Source of the DNA: Leptotrichia hongkongensis
GTDB taxonomy: Bacteria; Fusobacteriota; Fusobacteriia; Fusobacteriales; Leptotrichiaceae
Assembly (NCBI RefSeq): GCF_007990635.1
Contig: NZ_AP019846.1
Location: forward strand, 496,001 to 560,000
Length of the DNA: 64,000 bases
Reading direction: 5' to 3'
Below the pieces are notes generated by a model. It was not told the origin of the DNA, did not search any database, and worked only from the letters and a program-made list of their open reading frames with translations. This document shows, piece after piece, positions 19,023 through 28,920 of the stretch; positions within the stretch are counted from its first letter, which is position 1; the number at the start of each line of letters is the position of its first letter. A program made the position numbers and the translations under genes.

Positions 19023-20195
19023 ATGTTAGTAAATTTGGAAATAAATAGGGAAAATCTAAAAAGGAACTTGGAAAAAATACGTTCTATAAATAAAAATATC
19101 GTTTGTGTAATTAAAGATAATGCTTATGGACTGGGAATTGAAAATATTTTTCCGATATTGCTAAAAAATAATTCTAATTACTTTGCGGTGGCATATATTG
19201 AGGAAGCGATAAAAATTCGTGAAATTCTAAAAAAATTTGAAAAAGAAAAAAAACTAAATTTTTTGGAAAATAAAAAAATAAAGATAATGGCACTTAATTA
19301 TATTGAGCCTAAAAATTTAAAATATGTAATAGAAAATAATGTTGAACTTACAATTTTTAATTTTCCACAATTATCAGACTACTTAAAAATTTTGGATAAA
19401 TCCTTTGAAAATACAGTTTTGAAAATCCATATAAAAGTAAACAGTGGAATGAACAGGCTTGGATTTAATGAAAATGAAATTTTGGAATTAATTGAAAAAA
19501 TAAAAAAATATGAAATAAATTCTAAAAATAACAAACTGAAAATAATCTCTATTTTTTCTCATATTTCAGATGCAGAAAATCAAATTGAAACAGAAAAGCA
19601 AGTTGAAAAATATGAAAATATTTTAAAGATATTTCACAAAAATAATGTAAAATACCAGTACAAACATTTGCAGGCAAGCCCATTACTCTTTAAATATGGA
19701 CAAAAATACAATTATGATTTCGCAAGGGTAGGAATGACACTTTATGGAATGGAGCCTTTATCTTATGATGTGGGATTATTAGACGTTATAACAGTAAAAT
19801 CAAAAATTATAAACATAAGAAACGTGAAAAAAAACAATAAAATTTCCTATGGAAGTAAAGGCATTGTAAGCAGAGACTCTAAAATAGGCATTGTATCAAT
19901 AGGCTACGCACACGGATTTCAAAAACAAATCGAAAATTCAGAAGAAGCATATGTTTTAGTAAATGGTAAAAAGGCAAAAATTGTTGGAGAAATTTGTATG
20001 GATATGATTTTTATTGATTTAACGGATATAGAAAATGTGAAAGTGAATGATGAAGTTGTAGTTATTGGGAGTCAGAAAAATGTTGAAAATGAAATTACTG
20101 AAAAAATAACATTGAGGCAAGTAGCAAAGTGGGCTGGGACAATACAGGATGATGTGCTGACTAAGTTTTTGGGAATAAAAAAAACAGTAGATTGA
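19023..20195 (+). CDS. alr: Alanine racemase
   Basis: Alr is a PLP enzyme giving D-alanine for peptidoglycan. The PLP lysine lies in VIKDNAYGLG, near residue 34. HIKVNSGMNRLGF carries the conserved Arg-Leu-Gly, and SYGSKGIV has the catalytic Tyr with GYAHGF downstream. EICMDMIFIDLTD is the substrate-site segment. At 390 residues it is slightly long because of Lys/Asn-rich insertions. It converges on the minus-strand genes that follow and shares a terminator with them. Confidence 0.96.
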   Translation: MLVNLEINRENLKRNLEKIRSINKNIVCVIKDNAYGLGIENIFPILLKNNSNYFAVAYIEEAIKIREILKKFEKEKKLNFLENKKIKIMALNYIEPKNLKYVIENNVELTIFNFPQLSDYLKILDKSFENTVLKIHIKVNSGMNRLGFNENEILELIEKIKKYEINSKNNKLKIISIFSHISDAENQIETEKQVEKYENILKIFHKNNVKYQYKHLQASPLLFKYGQKYNYDFARVGMTLYGMEPLSYDVGLLDVITVKSKIINIRNVKKNNKISYGSKGIVSRDSKIGIVSIGYAHGFQKQIENSEEAYVLVNGKKAKIVGEICMDMIFIDLTDIENVKVNDEVVVIGSQKNVENEITEKITLRQVAKWAGTIQDDVLTKFLGIKKTVD

Positions 20196-20223
20196 TTTTA
20201 TTTAAATCTTTTTACTGTTTTTT
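20177..20223. terminator. Bidirectional terminator between alr and the minus-strand pair
   Basis: An A-run leads into AAACAGTA, which pairs with TACTGTTT, with GATT/AAATC extending the stem, followed by a T-run. It overlaps the alr stop and the end of the DUF2752 gene, so it works for both converging transcripts. Confidence 0.75.
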
Positions 20224-20520
20224 AGTTTTTGAATTTTTAAAAATTAAAGGCTCTAAAAAGATATGAAAAAAGATAACAATTATAACAATAAATATCAATG
20301 GATTTGTCTTATAAGCACGAGAAAAATTACCTTTTAAAAATTGAATACTCGCTGTTGTTAGACCCTCGCTCCAATAGTGAATATGCAGAGGTTTTAGAAT
20401 AAATCCAAATGGTGTTGGTATTTTAAAATAATAACGTACAGAAATTATTGATATTAGTAAAATATATAAAATAAATCTTTTTTTATGATAGTTAAATAAT
20501 TGTTTAAAATAATTTTTCAT
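20212..20520 (-). CDS. DUF2752-family small membrane protein
   Basis: A 102-residue protein with two or three membrane segments (YILLISIISVRYYF and LIFIVIIVIFFHIFL). IPTPFGFILKP, FLKGNFSRAYKTNPL matches the DUF2752 pattern of a short Pro/Cys motif followed by a K-G-D/N-F and N-P-L segment. The usual Cys residues of the family are missing. Its start lies 2 bases after the stop of the TM2 gene, so the two are cotranscribed; DUF2752 and TM2 proteins often occur together. Confidence 0.65.
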   Translation of the reverse strand: MKNYFKQLFNYHKKRFILYILLISIISVRYYFKIPTPFGFILKPLHIHYWSEGLTTASIQFLKGNFSRAYKTNPLIFIVIIVIFFHIFLEPLIFKNSKTKKQ

Positions 20521-20522
20521 AA

Positions 20523-20906
20523 TTAGATATTTTGATATGGCATTGCTGACATAATTTTTTCATAATTTGTTTTTTTAGTTTCTTCCATAATAAGAAATAA
20601 ATCAATAAGCCACCAGATTCCGCATCCTCCAACAGTTAATAGTTTTAGAACTCCTAATCCAACTTGTCCTAACATAAATCTATCTACTCCATAATTTCCA
20701 AAACAAAATGATAAAATAAACATTATAAGAGAGTCTTTAATTGGAACGACCTGTACTCTGTTAAACTCTTCTTGAGTAAGATTTGATAATTTTGTTCTAA
20801 TTTCTTCAATTGAAACTTCAGGTAAATTTTTAGCGTTTGTCATAAGATAGTTTTGTACTAGATTTGGGTTAACTTTAGTATTTTCTGTCGTAATAATCTC
20901 GTTCAT
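20523..20906 (-). CDS. TM2-domain membrane protein
   Basis: After a soluble N-terminal region (residues 1-60, helical), the C-terminal half is a TM2 domain: LIMFILSFCFGNYGVDRFML, then GQVGLGVLKLLTVGG and GIWWLIDLFLI, two membrane helices joined by the G-x-x-G-x-D-R-F turn. Its role is unknown. It is first in a two-gene minus-strand operon and divergent from the gene at 21043. GGAGGAAAT precedes the start on the minus strand. Confidence 0.8.
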   Translation of the reverse strand: MNEIITTENTKVNPNLVQNYLMTNAKNLPEVSIEEIRTKLSNLTQEEFNRVQVVPIKDSLIMFILSFCFGNYGVDRFMLGQVGLGVLKLLTVGGCGIWWLIDLFLIMEETKKTNYEKIMSAMPYQNI

Positions 20907-20977
20907 ATTTCCTCCTTTGATTAATTAGAAAAACTAAACAATTATATAATAAAATAAGAAATAAAGTCAATAAAAAT

Positions 20978-21006
20978 TTGCAATTTTAATTAAAATAAGA
21001 TATAAT
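20978..21006 (+). promoter_or_regulatory. Promoter of the gene at 21043
   Basis: TTGCAA (20978-20983) and TATAAT (21001-21006) with a 17-base spacer, 36 bases before the ATG. Confidence 0.7.
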
Positions 21007-21042
21007 TAATGTAATAATTAAAAAAAATTGGAGGGTATCTTT

Positions 21043-21366
21043 ATGGCAATAGCAATTTTGGAAAACAATGGATTAAGAAAAGAAGTAAAATTAGGATTTT
21101 CGTGGACAACATTTTTCTTTGGATGGTTTGTACCTTTATTTAGAGGAGATGCTAAAAATGCTATTATATTTTTAGTGGGTGGACTTTTAGCAGGAGCATT
21201 AAGCAGTTTTACTTTTGGAATTGTAGCGATAGGATATGCCATTTTTATTGCATTAAAATATAATCAAATGTATGCAAAAAGTTTGATTGAAAAAGGATGG
21301 AGACCTGTAAGCGATACCGACAAGCAATTATTAACTTCAAATGGTGTAACTATGCATAATGATTAG
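21043..21366 (+). CDS. Small membrane protein, DUF2628/HrgC-like
   Basis: A 107-residue protein with SWTTFFFGWFVPLFRGD followed by a hydrophobic hairpin (IIFLVGGLLAGALSSFTFGI) and a C-terminal soluble end (SLIEKGWRPVSDTDKQLL). This is the pattern of DUF2628-type proteins. The ATG at 21043 is chosen because TTGGAGGG precedes it. Function unknown; it is divergent from the TM2/DUF2752 pair, another small membrane set. Confidence 0.65.
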   Translation: MAIAILENNGLRKEVKLGFSWTTFFFGWFVPLFRGDAKNAIIFLVGGLLAGALSSFTFGIVAIGYAIFIALKYNQMYAKSLIEKGWRPVSDTDKQLLTSNGVTMHND

Positions 21367-21398
21367 TATTTCCGTAAAGTTATTTGAATAAAAAGTTT

Positions 21399-21442
21399 AC
21401 TCAAGTGAATTATATTAGAATTATGATTGCTTGAGTTTTTTA
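21399..21442 (+). terminator. Rho-independent terminator
   Basis: ACTCAAG (21399-21405) pairs with CTTGAGT (21430-21436), followed by a T-run. It lies about 30 bases after the gene at 21043. The rest of the gap up to pepT is plain AT-rich sequence. Confidence 0.7.
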
Positions 21443-21646
21443 TTTGTTTTAAAATTTTCTTATATTAATATCCTATGAAAAGGAATTTTAAATATTTAGC
21501 TGGATAATAGAATTATCTAGTATTATACAGATAAATTTTATAAACATTAAATTTATTTATAAATTATTTGATTAGCATTGAAAAAAACTGTAAAAAATTG
21601 TAAAATAGGTTATAATTATAAAATATGGAGAAAGTAGGGAAAATAA

Positions 21647-22888
21647 ATGGATTTGAACAAATATGAAACATTAAAGGATAGATTTTTGAAATATGTAAAG
21701 ATTGAAACTAGATCAGATGAGAAAAGTGAGAGTATTCCATCAACACCAACACAGCTTGAATTTGCCAAAATGCTTGTAAAAGAGCTAGAAGAAATAGGGA
21801 TGGAAGATGTGTATGTGAATGAAAATTGCTTTGTTAATGCAACTTTGAAAAGTAATATTGATAAAGATGTGAAAACTATTGGATTTATTGCACATATGGA
21901 TACTGCTGATTTTAATGCAGTTAATGTAAATCCACAGATTGTGGAAAACTATGATGGGAAAGATATTGTCTTGAATAAGGAGCAAAATATTGTATTATCT
22001 ACTCATGAATTTCCAAATTTAAAGGAATATGTGGGAAAAACTGTAATTACTACTGATGGAACAACACTTCTGGGAGCTGATGACAAGGCTGGAGTTGTGG
22101 AAATTATTGAGGCTATGAAATATTTGATTAACCATCCAGAAATCAAGCACGGAAAGGTAAAAGTAGCGTTTGGACCTGATGAGGAAATTGGGCGTGGAGC
22201 AGACAACTTTAATGTGGATGAATTTGGGGCGGATTTTGCTTATACAATGGATGGCGGACCTGTTGGAGAGCTTGAATATGAGAGTTTTAATGCGGCTGGA
22301 GCTGTATTTAAAATAAAAGGTAAAAGTGTTCATCCAGGAACAGCCAAAGGAAAAATGATAAATGCAAGTTTAATAGCTGCAGAAATTATAAATAGCTTTC
22401 CAGCAGATGAAGTGCCTGAAAAGACTGAAGGATATGAAGGATTTTATTTTCTTGAAAAAATTCGTGCAAATTGTGAAGACGCTGAATTATCATACATTTT
22501 AAGAGATCACGACAGACAGAAGTTTGAAGAAAAAAAGAAATTTTCTGAAAATGTCGCAAAAAAAATTAATGAAAAATACAAAAAGGAATTAGTAACAGTT
22601 GAAATAAAAGACCAATACTACAATATGGGAGAAATTATAAAAGATCACATGGAAATCGTAGAAATAGCCAAAAAAGCAATGGAAAACCTTGAAATAAAAC
22701 CAATAATCAAGCCAATCCGTGGTGGAACAGACGGCTCAAAAATCTCATTCATGGGACTTCCAACTCCAAATATTTTCGCAGGCGGAGAAAATTTCCATGG
22801 GAAATATGAATTTGTAGCACTTGAGAGTATGATTCTAGCAACTGATGTAATTGTGGAGATTGTAAGATTGAATGCTGAAGGAGAGTAA
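21647..22888 (+). CDS. pepT: Peptidase T (tripeptide aminopeptidase)
   Basis: A cytosolic zinc aminopeptidase of family M20 that trims tripeptides. Zinc ligands and neighbours are visible: [28 protein letters not shown] (catalytic Glu pair) and TMDGGP. At 413 residues it has the usual length, with a dimerisation insert in the middle and [14 protein letters not shown] near the end. A probable -10 TATAAT lies at 21611. Leptotrichia ferments peptides and sugars, so peptide use is expected. Confidence 0.96.
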   Translation: MDLNKYETLKDRFLKYVKIETRSDEKSESIPSTPTQLEFAKMLVKELEEIGMEDVYVNENCFVNATLKSNIDKDVKTIGFIAHMDTADFNAVNVNPQIVENYDGKDIVLNKEQNIVLSTHEFPNLKEYVGKTVITTDGTTLLGADDKAGVVEIIEAMKYLINHPEIKHGKVKVAFGPDEEIGRGADNFNVDEFGADFAYTMDGGPVGELEYESFNAAGAVFKIKGKSVHPGTAKGKMINASLIAAEIINSFPADEVPEKTEGYEGFYFLEKIRANCEDAELSYILRDHDRQKFEEKKKFSENVAKKINEKYKKELVTVEIKDQYYNMGEIIKDHMEIVEIAKKAMENLEIKPIIKPIRGGTDGSKISFMGLPTPNIFAGGENFHGKYEFVALESMILATDVIVEIVRLNAEGE

Positions 22889-22922
22889 ATTGAAAAAGGG
22901 GATACAAAGGAGATATAAATAA

Positions 22923-23555
22923 GTGAAAGTTATAGTTTATTTTTTATTATTGCAAGTAGTAATTTTTTCTGAAGCAAAAAAATTAAGAGAAATAACTTAT
23001 TATGAATATTATCCAGTTATTACAGAGAAAATTGAAACTGGAATGGAAATTCAAATAATAAAAGGATACTGTGTAATTTTTGAAAATAAATGTTCTAATT
23101 TTTTGTATGTTCCAAAGTATAAAATAGGCGGAGGATTAGATATAAATGCTATAAAAAAGATAAATATTGATTTATTAAATTTTAAAACAACATTATTTAG
23201 TAATGTTTTATTTGATAATAATTATCCATATTTTGATAATGAGAAGCAAATGATATTAAAAAATAAGAATATAAGACAAAAAATTCTAAACCTACGAAAA
23301 AAACTTTTAGACTTTGATAAGCTTAATGAAATTAAAAAGAATGAAATTTTGCTGGCAGAAGATGAGTGGATAGAACTTGATGAATTACCAAAGGTTTTTT
23401 CAACTTATATTGTAATTAAATTACCAGAACTATCTTTGCCATATATTTTAAATTATAATTCTGTTAAAACAAACAATAAATCTGATTTTGATGATAATCT
23501 TTATGAATTGAATAAACAAATTATAGAATTGGTTAATTTACTGGAAATACAATAA
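22923..23555 (+). CDS. Exported hypothetical protein
   Basis: A GTG start (22923) preceded by AAAGGAGAT opens a 210-residue protein with a short signal-like N-terminus (VIVYFLLLQVVIFSEA). The rest is Ile/Asn/Lys-rich with no recognised domain; YYEYYPVITEKIETGMEIQI suggests a beta-rich start. A Cys pair lies in GYCVIFENKC. It probably follows pepT in one transcript (34-base gap). Confidence 0.5.
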   Translation: MKVIVYFLLLQVVIFSEAKKLREITYYEYYPVITEKIETGMEIQIIKGYCVIFENKCSNFLYVPKYKIGGGLDINAIKKINIDLLNFKTTLFSNVLFDNNYPYFDNEKQMILKNKNIRQKILNLRKKLLDFDKLNEIKKNEILLAEDEWIELDELPKVFSTYIVIKLPELSLPYILNYNSVKTNNKSDFDDNLYELNKQIIELVNLLEIQ

Positions 23556-23671
23556 AATTAAACCTGAAGAAAAACTTATTAATCAAAAAAGTTTAAAAAA
23601 GTAAAAAAATTTGATTTTGAATGCTTAAGGGGGACTTAAGAGTTAAAAATAATAAAAAGGGAGTGATGAGA

Positions 23672-24670
23672 ATGAAAAAATTTTTATTGGTTAGTTTTAT
23701 TTTATGCAGTTTTTATGGATTTTCGGCAAAGGCAAATACATCAAAAAATAATACTTCGGTAACTGAAAATAAAACTAAAAATATTGGTGAAATGACTATA
23801 AAAGAAACAATTGAGAAACTTAGCGAAAGTGATAAGAAAAAATTTAAAGAGATAGACCTGGAAAAAAAGGAACAGAAGGAAGTAGAAGATTTGACTAGAA
23901 AAGAGTTAAATGAACTTGGCATTAATAAAAAGTCTATTGAAACAACATTTAAGGCTATTGAGATACAGGATGACTATGAAGAGGCAAAAAAATTGTTTTT
24001 ACAGGCAATAGAGGAAGACAAAAAAAATTATTTACCGTATTATTATTTGGGAATATTAGTTTATCAGCAAGAAAATAATGTTAAACGTTCAATGGAGTAT
24101 TTTGAGAAAGCTATAGAGGCTAATCCTAAAAATCCAATGGCATATAATAATCTTGCAGTAAGATATGGACAAGTGAATATGGAGAAAGAACAGTTGGCTC
24201 TTGTTAAAAAAATGATAAAATTATTCCCTGATTTTCCGGAAGGATATTTTTCGTTAGCTGCAATACATTTTCGGAATAAAAATTATTTAGATTCGATAAA
24301 ATATGTAAAATTAGCAATAGAAAAGTATAAAAAAATGAATAAGCTTGATTACTCTTACATAACAGAATCATTAAAAAACAAATATGAAGCAGATGCTTAT
24401 TATCTTTTATTTTTAAATTATATTGGAATGGAAAAATATGACGAAGCATTTGAAAATTCTAAAGAGGCTTATATATTTATGGCACAGAAGGATAATGAAT
24501 TGAGATACACTATGTATGATACGCTTGTTGATATTGCACAAGAGATTAAAAAAACAAATAAAATAAAATATAAGGAATACAGTGCTGTTTTAAACAGTTT
24601 ACAATTTGCAGAGCAACTAGTAAAGGCAAATAAAGATTTGCAAGAAAGGAAGAGTGGAGATAAACAATAA
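23672..24670 (+). CDS. Exported TPR-repeat protein
   Basis: The signal peptide is FLLVSFILCSFYGFSAKA. A charged linker follows, then TPR units: AKKLFLQAIEEDKKNYLPYY, SMEYFEKAIEANPKNPMAYN and a unit with FPDFPEGYFSLAAIHF. The product should be periplasmic and act as a protein-protein scaffold. Start 23672 is preferred over 23666 and 23621 from the AAGGGAG site 8 bases upstream. About 332 residues; partner unknown. Confidence 0.75.
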   Translation: MKKFLLVSFILCSFYGFSAKANTSKNNTSVTENKTKNIGEMTIKETIEKLSESDKKKFKEIDLEKKEQKEVEDLTRKELNELGINKKSIETTFKAIEIQDDYEEAKKLFLQAIEEDKKNYLPYYYLGILVYQQENNVKRSMEYFEKAIEANPKNPMAYNNLAVRYGQVNMEKEQLALVKKMIKLFPDFPEGYFSLAAIHFRNKNYLDSIKYVKLAIEKYKKMNKLDYSYITESLKNKYEADAYYLLFLNYIGMEKYDEAFENSKEAYIFMAQKDNELRYTMYDTLVDIAQEIKKTNKIKYKEYSAVLNSLQFAEQLVKANKDLQERKSGDKQ

Positions 24671-24742
24671 ACTCGAATCCTTTGAAAATTAATTAAATTA
24701 AAAAATTTTAATTTAAAATATGGAATGAAAGGTGTGATTTAA

Positions 24743-25501
24743 ATGTTTGATTTGGCTGGGGAAGTTGCTCTTGTTACAGGTGGGGCAAAAGGTATTGGAA
24801 AGGGAATTGCAAAGGCATTGAAGCAGGCAAGGGCAAAAGTGATTATAGGAGACATTGACAAAAATAGAGGAAAAGAAGTTGCAAATGAGATGGGAGTTGA
24901 ATTTCGTCATTTTGATGTTACAAATAAAGATTTGGTAGATTATACAATCCAAAGTATTTACGAAGAATACGGGAAAATAAGCATACTTTGTTCAAATGCA
25001 GGTATTTTTCCTAGAACAAGTATTGAAAAAATGACAGAGAAAGACTGGGATGAAGTACAAAATATAAATATGAAAGGGACTTTTTTTGTAACAAAAGCAG
25101 CACTAAAATATATGAAAAAGCAAAGTTATGGACGAGTAATACTGACCTCTTCGATTACAGGGCCTATTACAGGACTATCGGGATGGGCACACTATGGAGC
25201 TAGCAAATCCGCTCAACTTGGATTTATGCGAAGTGCAGCTATAGAATATGCAAAATATGGAATTACAGTGAATGCAATTCAACCAGGAAATATTATAAGC
25301 GATGGACTTTTAAGCATGGAAAATTCTAAAAGCTATATGAATCAAATAAAAGAAATAATACCAGTATACACGTTGGGAAAACCTGAAGATATAGGATATA
25401 CAGCAGTTTTTTTAGCAAGCCGGGAAGCTGGATTTATTACAGGACAAACAATAGTAGTAGATGGTGGACAGGTTCTTTTAGAAACTCTGACTTTTATTTA
25501 G
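24743..25501 (+). CDS. SDR-family oxidoreductase (FabG-like)
   Basis: A 252-residue classical short-chain dehydrogenase: TGGAKGIGKGIAKAL for NAD(P) binding, NAGIFPRTSIEKM, the catalytic Ser in LTSSITGP, and YGASKSAQ with Tyr and Lys. IQPGNIISDGLL follows. GDIDKNRG at the end of beta-2 has an Asp, which favours NAD. It could be a FabG-type or sugar-alcohol dehydrogenase; no fatty-acid genes are nearby. Confidence 0.9.
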   Translation: MFDLAGEVALVTGGAKGIGKGIAKALKQARAKVIIGDIDKNRGKEVANEMGVEFRHFDVTNKDLVDYTIQSIYEEYGKISILCSNAGIFPRTSIEKMTEKDWDEVQNINMKGTFFVTKAALKYMKKQSYGRVILTSSITGPITGLSGWAHYGASKSAQLGFMRSAAIEYAKYGITVNAIQPGNIISDGLLSMENSKSYMNQIKEIIPVYTLGKPEDIGYTAVFLASREAGFITGQTIVVDGGQVLLETLTFI

Positions 25502-25552
25502 CATCTAAATTAACATAAAATAGAAAATCTTTTGAAAAAAGTATTGAAATTA

Positions 25553-25581
25553 TGACTTATTTCGTGCTAAAATGGTATAAT
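25553..25581 (+). promoter_or_regulatory. Extended -10 promoter of guaB
   Basis: TGGTATAAT (extended -10, TATAAT at 25576-25581) with a weak TGACTT at -35. The leader to guaB is about 90 bases with no recognised riboswitch. Confidence 0.5.
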
Positions 25582-25675
25582 TTAAAAAAGAGTTTTTGTA
25601 AAATTTCACTTGGTTTACTAAACTTGCAGGATAAATAATTAAAATTTTAAAAATAAAATGAGGAGGATGTTTAAA

Positions 25676-27151
25676 ATGAGTCAAAAAGATAAAATTGTAA
25701 TTTCTGAAGGATTGACTTTTGATGATGTACTATTAATTCCACAGGCATCAGATGTGGTACCGCACGAAGTGTCACTGAAAACAAATTTAACTAAAAAATT
25801 GACACTAAATATACCAATACTAAGTGCTGCAATGGATACGGTTACAGAATCAAAACTTGCAATTGCACTTGCAAGAGAAGGTGGAATTGGATTTATTCAT
25901 AAAAATATGACAATTGAAAGACAGGCTGAAGAGGTATCAAAAGTAAAAAGATACGAAAGCGGTATGATTACAAATCCGATTACATTAAAGGAAGACGCTA
26001 TTTTAAAAGATGCAAATGACTTGATGAAAAATTATAAAGTTTCGGGACTTCCTGTAGTTGATAATAACGGTAATTTAAAAGGAATTATTACTAATCGTGA
26101 CTTGAAATATAGAGAAGATTTATCATTAAAAGTTGTAGATATTATGACGAAAGATAATTTGGTAACTGCCCCTGTTGGAACAACTCTTGAAGGTGCAAAA
26201 TCTATTCTTCTGGAAAATAGAATAGAAAAATTGCCAATAGTTGAAGGTACTAAATTAAAAGGTTTGATTACAATTAAAGATATTGACAATGTTATAAATT
26301 ATCCTAATGCTGCAAAAGATGAACATGGTAGACTTAGAGTGGGAGCAGGAGTTGGAGTTGGAACTGATACAGTAAGAAGAGTTACAGCTCTAGTAGAAGC
26401 TGGAGTTGACATTATTGCTGTTGATTCGGCACATGGACATTCAAAAGGAGTTATTAATAAAATAAAGGAAATTAGAGCGGCTTTTCCTGATTTAGACATT
26501 ATCGGAGGAAATATCGTAACTCCAGAAGCAGCGCTTGACTTAATAGAAGCAGGAGTAAATGCAGTAAAAGTCGGAGTTGGACCAGGTTCAATCTGTACAA
26601 CTAGAGTTGTATCAGGAGTCGGAGTGCCACAAATTTCAGCTGTAATGAATATTGCACAAGTTTGTAAAGATAAAGGAATCGGACTTATTGCCGATGGTGG
26701 AATAAAATTATCTGGAGATGTTGTAAAAGCTATTGCAGCTGGAGCGGATTGCGTTATGCTGGGAGGAATGCTTGCGGGAACTGATGAAGCACCAGGAGAA
26801 GAAATTTTGTACAACGGAAGAAAATTTAAGACTTATGCAGGAATGGGATCACTTGCAGCAATGAAGAGAGGAAGCAGCGACAGATACTTTCAGCTTGAAG
26901 CAGCAACAGAAAAATTAGTTCCAGAAGGAATTGAATCAATGGTTCCATATAAAGGTGCATTAAAGGATACAGTTTACCAAATTTGCGGTGGACTTCGTTC
27001 TGGAATGGGATACTGTGGAACTGGTACGATTAAGGAATTAAAAGAAAATGGAAAATTTGTAAAAATAACAGGAGCAGGACTGAAGGAAAGCCATCCTCAT
27101 GATGTTATAATTACAAAGGAAGCGCCAAACTACAATAATTCAAATAACTAG
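25676..27151 (+). CDS. guaB: IMP dehydrogenase
   Basis: GuaB oxidises IMP to XMP, the committing step of GMP synthesis. It has the TIM barrel split by two CBS domains (about residues 95-205), the catalytic loop GPGSICTTRVVSG with the active Cys, and the flap region (GRKFKTYAGMGSLAAM). At 491 residues from the ATG at 25676 it is full length. The ribosome site AGGAGG lies 10 bases upstream and overlaps the alternative start at 25658. Confidence 0.98.
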   Translation: MSQKDKIVISEGLTFDDVLLIPQASDVVPHEVSLKTNLTKKLTLNIPILSAAMDTVTESKLAIALAREGGIGFIHKNMTIERQAEEVSKVKRYESGMITNPITLKEDAILKDANDLMKNYKVSGLPVVDNNGNLKGIITNRDLKYREDLSLKVVDIMTKDNLVTAPVGTTLEGAKSILLENRIEKLPIVEGTKLKGLITIKDIDNVINYPNAAKDEHGRLRVGAGVGVGTDTVRRVTALVEAGVDIIAVDSAHGHSKGVINKIKEIRAAFPDLDIIGGNIVTPEAALDLIEAGVNAVKVGVGPGSICTTRVVSGVGVPQISAVMNIAQVCKDKGIGLIADGGIKLSGDVVKAIAAGADCVMLGGMLAGTDEAPGEEILYNGRKFKTYAGMGSLAAMKRGSSDRYFQLEAATEKLVPEGIESMVPYKGALKDTVYQICGGLRSGMGYCGTGTIKELKENGKFVKITGAGLKESHPHDVIITKEAPNYNNSNN

Positions 27152-27203
27152 AAAATGTCTAAAAAATTTAAAAATTGAATTATGAATTAATGAAAGGATG
27201 AGA

Positions 27204-27791
27204 ATGAATAAAGTAAAAAAAATAGCACTTTTATTTACATTGGTAATGGGAATAAGCGTTTTATCCTATTCCTATGAGGATTATTATGAAAAAATCTATA
27301 ATGTAAAAATTTCTAAAAGTGATTTGTTTAAAGCTATACATGCTAATAAAAATCAGCAAATAAAGTTATCAAAAATATTTGACGAATATCAAAAAAAAGC
27401 TGAAGGAGTAGAAAAAGAATTAATCCAATTCGACAAGAAAAAAATAAAAATTGGAAAAATAGAACAGGAAAGATACAGAGCAATTGCAAAAATTTTGACA
27501 AATGAGCAGTTTGAAGCTTACAATTCCTATATAAACTCTCAAAAGGCATTATTTGATGAAAAAGTTGATAAAGTCAAAAATTTTGTTGATAGTATTAATT
27601 TGACAAATGAGCAAAAATCACGTATTTTAAAATACGAACGGGACTTTAAACGTGAAGTTGATAAATTGAAAGATCAAAGATTAACAGAAGAAAACTTCAT
27701 TGTAAAATATAATGAATTAAAGCAGGAAAGAAACGAAAAAATGCGAACAGTTCTGCTTGATGACCAGGTAAAATTGATAGAAAGTTTTTAG
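27204..27791 (+). CDS. Exported helical protein with LTxxQ motifs (Spy/CpxP-like)
   Basis: A Sec signal peptide (IALLFTLVMGISVLSYS) is followed by about 170 residues of charged helix. Two LTNEQ motifs (ILTNEQFEAY and LTNEQKSRIL) match the LTxxQ motif of Spy/CpxP-type periplasmic chaperones, though the protein is longer than Spy. The start 27204 is chosen because GAAAGGA lies just before it. A role in envelope stress is inferred, not shown. Confidence 0.6.
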   Translation: MNKVKKIALLFTLVMGISVLSYSYEDYYEKIYNVKISKSDLFKAIHANKNQQIKLSKIFDEYQKKAEGVEKELIQFDKKKIKIGKIEQERYRAIAKILTNEQFEAYNSYINSQKALFDEKVDKVKNFVDSINLTNEQKSRILKYERDFKREVDKLKDQRLTEENFIVKYNELKQERNEKMRTVLLDDQVKLIESF

Positions 27792-27795
27792 AGTA

Positions 27796-27825
27796 TTGAC
27801 AAAAGTTATAAAAAAATGTTAGAAT
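27796..27825 (+). promoter_or_regulatory. Promoter of rpsB
   Basis: TTGACA (27796-27801) and TAGAAT (27820-27825) with an 18-base spacer. The leader to rpsB is about 160 bases, long enough for S2 autoregulation, but I could not define a conserved leader structure. Confidence 0.65.
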
Positions 27826-27988
27826 ACTATGATTAATCACACTTTGTATTATTTAAGGATAGGGTGTTGGAATTTTAAAATTTATTTTTATAAATTATTA
27901 TCAAATTATAAGATAAAAAGTAAAAATTACAATCTGTCTTTTAAAGAAAAGTGGGAGAAAAACCAAAAAAATTAGGAGGAAAAACGTA

Positions 27989-28774
27989 ATGGCAGTAATT
28001 ACAATGAAACAATTATTAGAAGTAGGAGCACATTTTGGACATCAGGCAAAAAGATGGAACCCTAAAATGAAACCTTACATTTTTACAGAAAGAAATGGAA
28101 TCCATATTTTGGATTTACACCAAACTTTAGGAGCAACTGAAGCAGCTTACGAATTTGTAAGACAAATCTCTGAAGAAGGTGGAAAAGTATTATTCGTAGG
28201 AACTAAAAAACAAGCTCAGGAAGCAGTTAAGGAAGAAGCTGAAAGAGCTGGAGGATTCTATGTAAACCACAGATGGCTAGGTGGGCTTTTAACTAACTTG
28301 GAAACAATCAAAAAAAGAGTAAAAAGATTAAAAGAACTTGAAGAAATGGATGCAGATGGAACTTTAGACGAAGCATACACTAAAAAAGAAGCTGGATTAT
28401 TAAGAAAAGAAATGGCAAAACTTTCTAAAAATATTGGTGGAATTAAAGATATGAACACTTTACCAGCAGCATTGTTCGTAGTTGACATCAAAAAAGAATT
28501 CTTAGCATTAGAAGAAGCTAAAAAATTAGGAATACCTGTAATCGCATTAATCGATACAAACGTAGATCCTGATTTAGTAACTTACAAAATTCCAGCAAAT
28601 GATGATGCTATAAGATCAGTAAAATTATTTGCACAAGTTATTGCAAATGCAGCAATTGAAGGAAACGGTGGAATTGAAAATGTTGTTGAAGGAGTAGAAG
28701 TAGAAGTTCCTGCAAACGAAGAAATCGTTGAAGAAGTGGCAGAAGAAGTTACTGAAGAAACTACAGAAGCATAA
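27989..28774 (+). CDS. rpsB: 30S ribosomal protein S2
   Basis: S2 joins the 30S subunit late and contacts S1. The 261 residues include [23 protein letters not shown] start (VGAHFGHQ), RWLGGLLTN, and [12 protein letters not shown] with [10 protein letters not shown], standard for bacterial S2. The C-terminal tail is very acidic (Glu/Val-rich). TTAGGAGGAAAAACGTA precedes the ATG. The usual partner tsf is 1.8 kb away, with two TPR genes between. Confidence 0.98.
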   Translation: MAVITMKQLLEVGAHFGHQAKRWNPKMKPYIFTERNGIHILDLHQTLGATEAAYEFVRQISEEGGKVLFVGTKKQAQEAVKEEAERAGGFYVNHRWLGGLLTNLETIKKRVKRLKELEEMDADGTLDEAYTKKEAGLLRKEMAKLSKNIGGIKDMNTLPAALFVVDIKKEFLALEEAKKLGIPVIALIDTNVDPDLVTYKIPANDDAIRSVKLFAQVIANAAIEGNGGIENVVEGVEVEVPANEEIVEEVAEEVTEETTEA

Positions 28775-28809
28775 TTTGAAATATAATTTAAAAAATCAAA
28801 TAAAACAAT

Positions 28810-28838
28810 AGGGGAATAAAACCATTCCCCTGTTCTTG
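28810..28838 (+). terminator. Hairpin after rpsB (partial terminator)
   Basis: AGGGGAAT (28810-28817) pairs with ATTCCCCT (28824-28831). The T-run is weak (GTTCTTG), so read-through toward the TPR genes and tsf is likely. Confidence 0.55.
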
Positions 28839-28920
28839 TAAAATAGCAATTAAAAAAATAAGAAAATAAACTCATACTTCTATTAGCTGAACTAAAAATA
28901 AAAAGAAATGGTGAGAAATT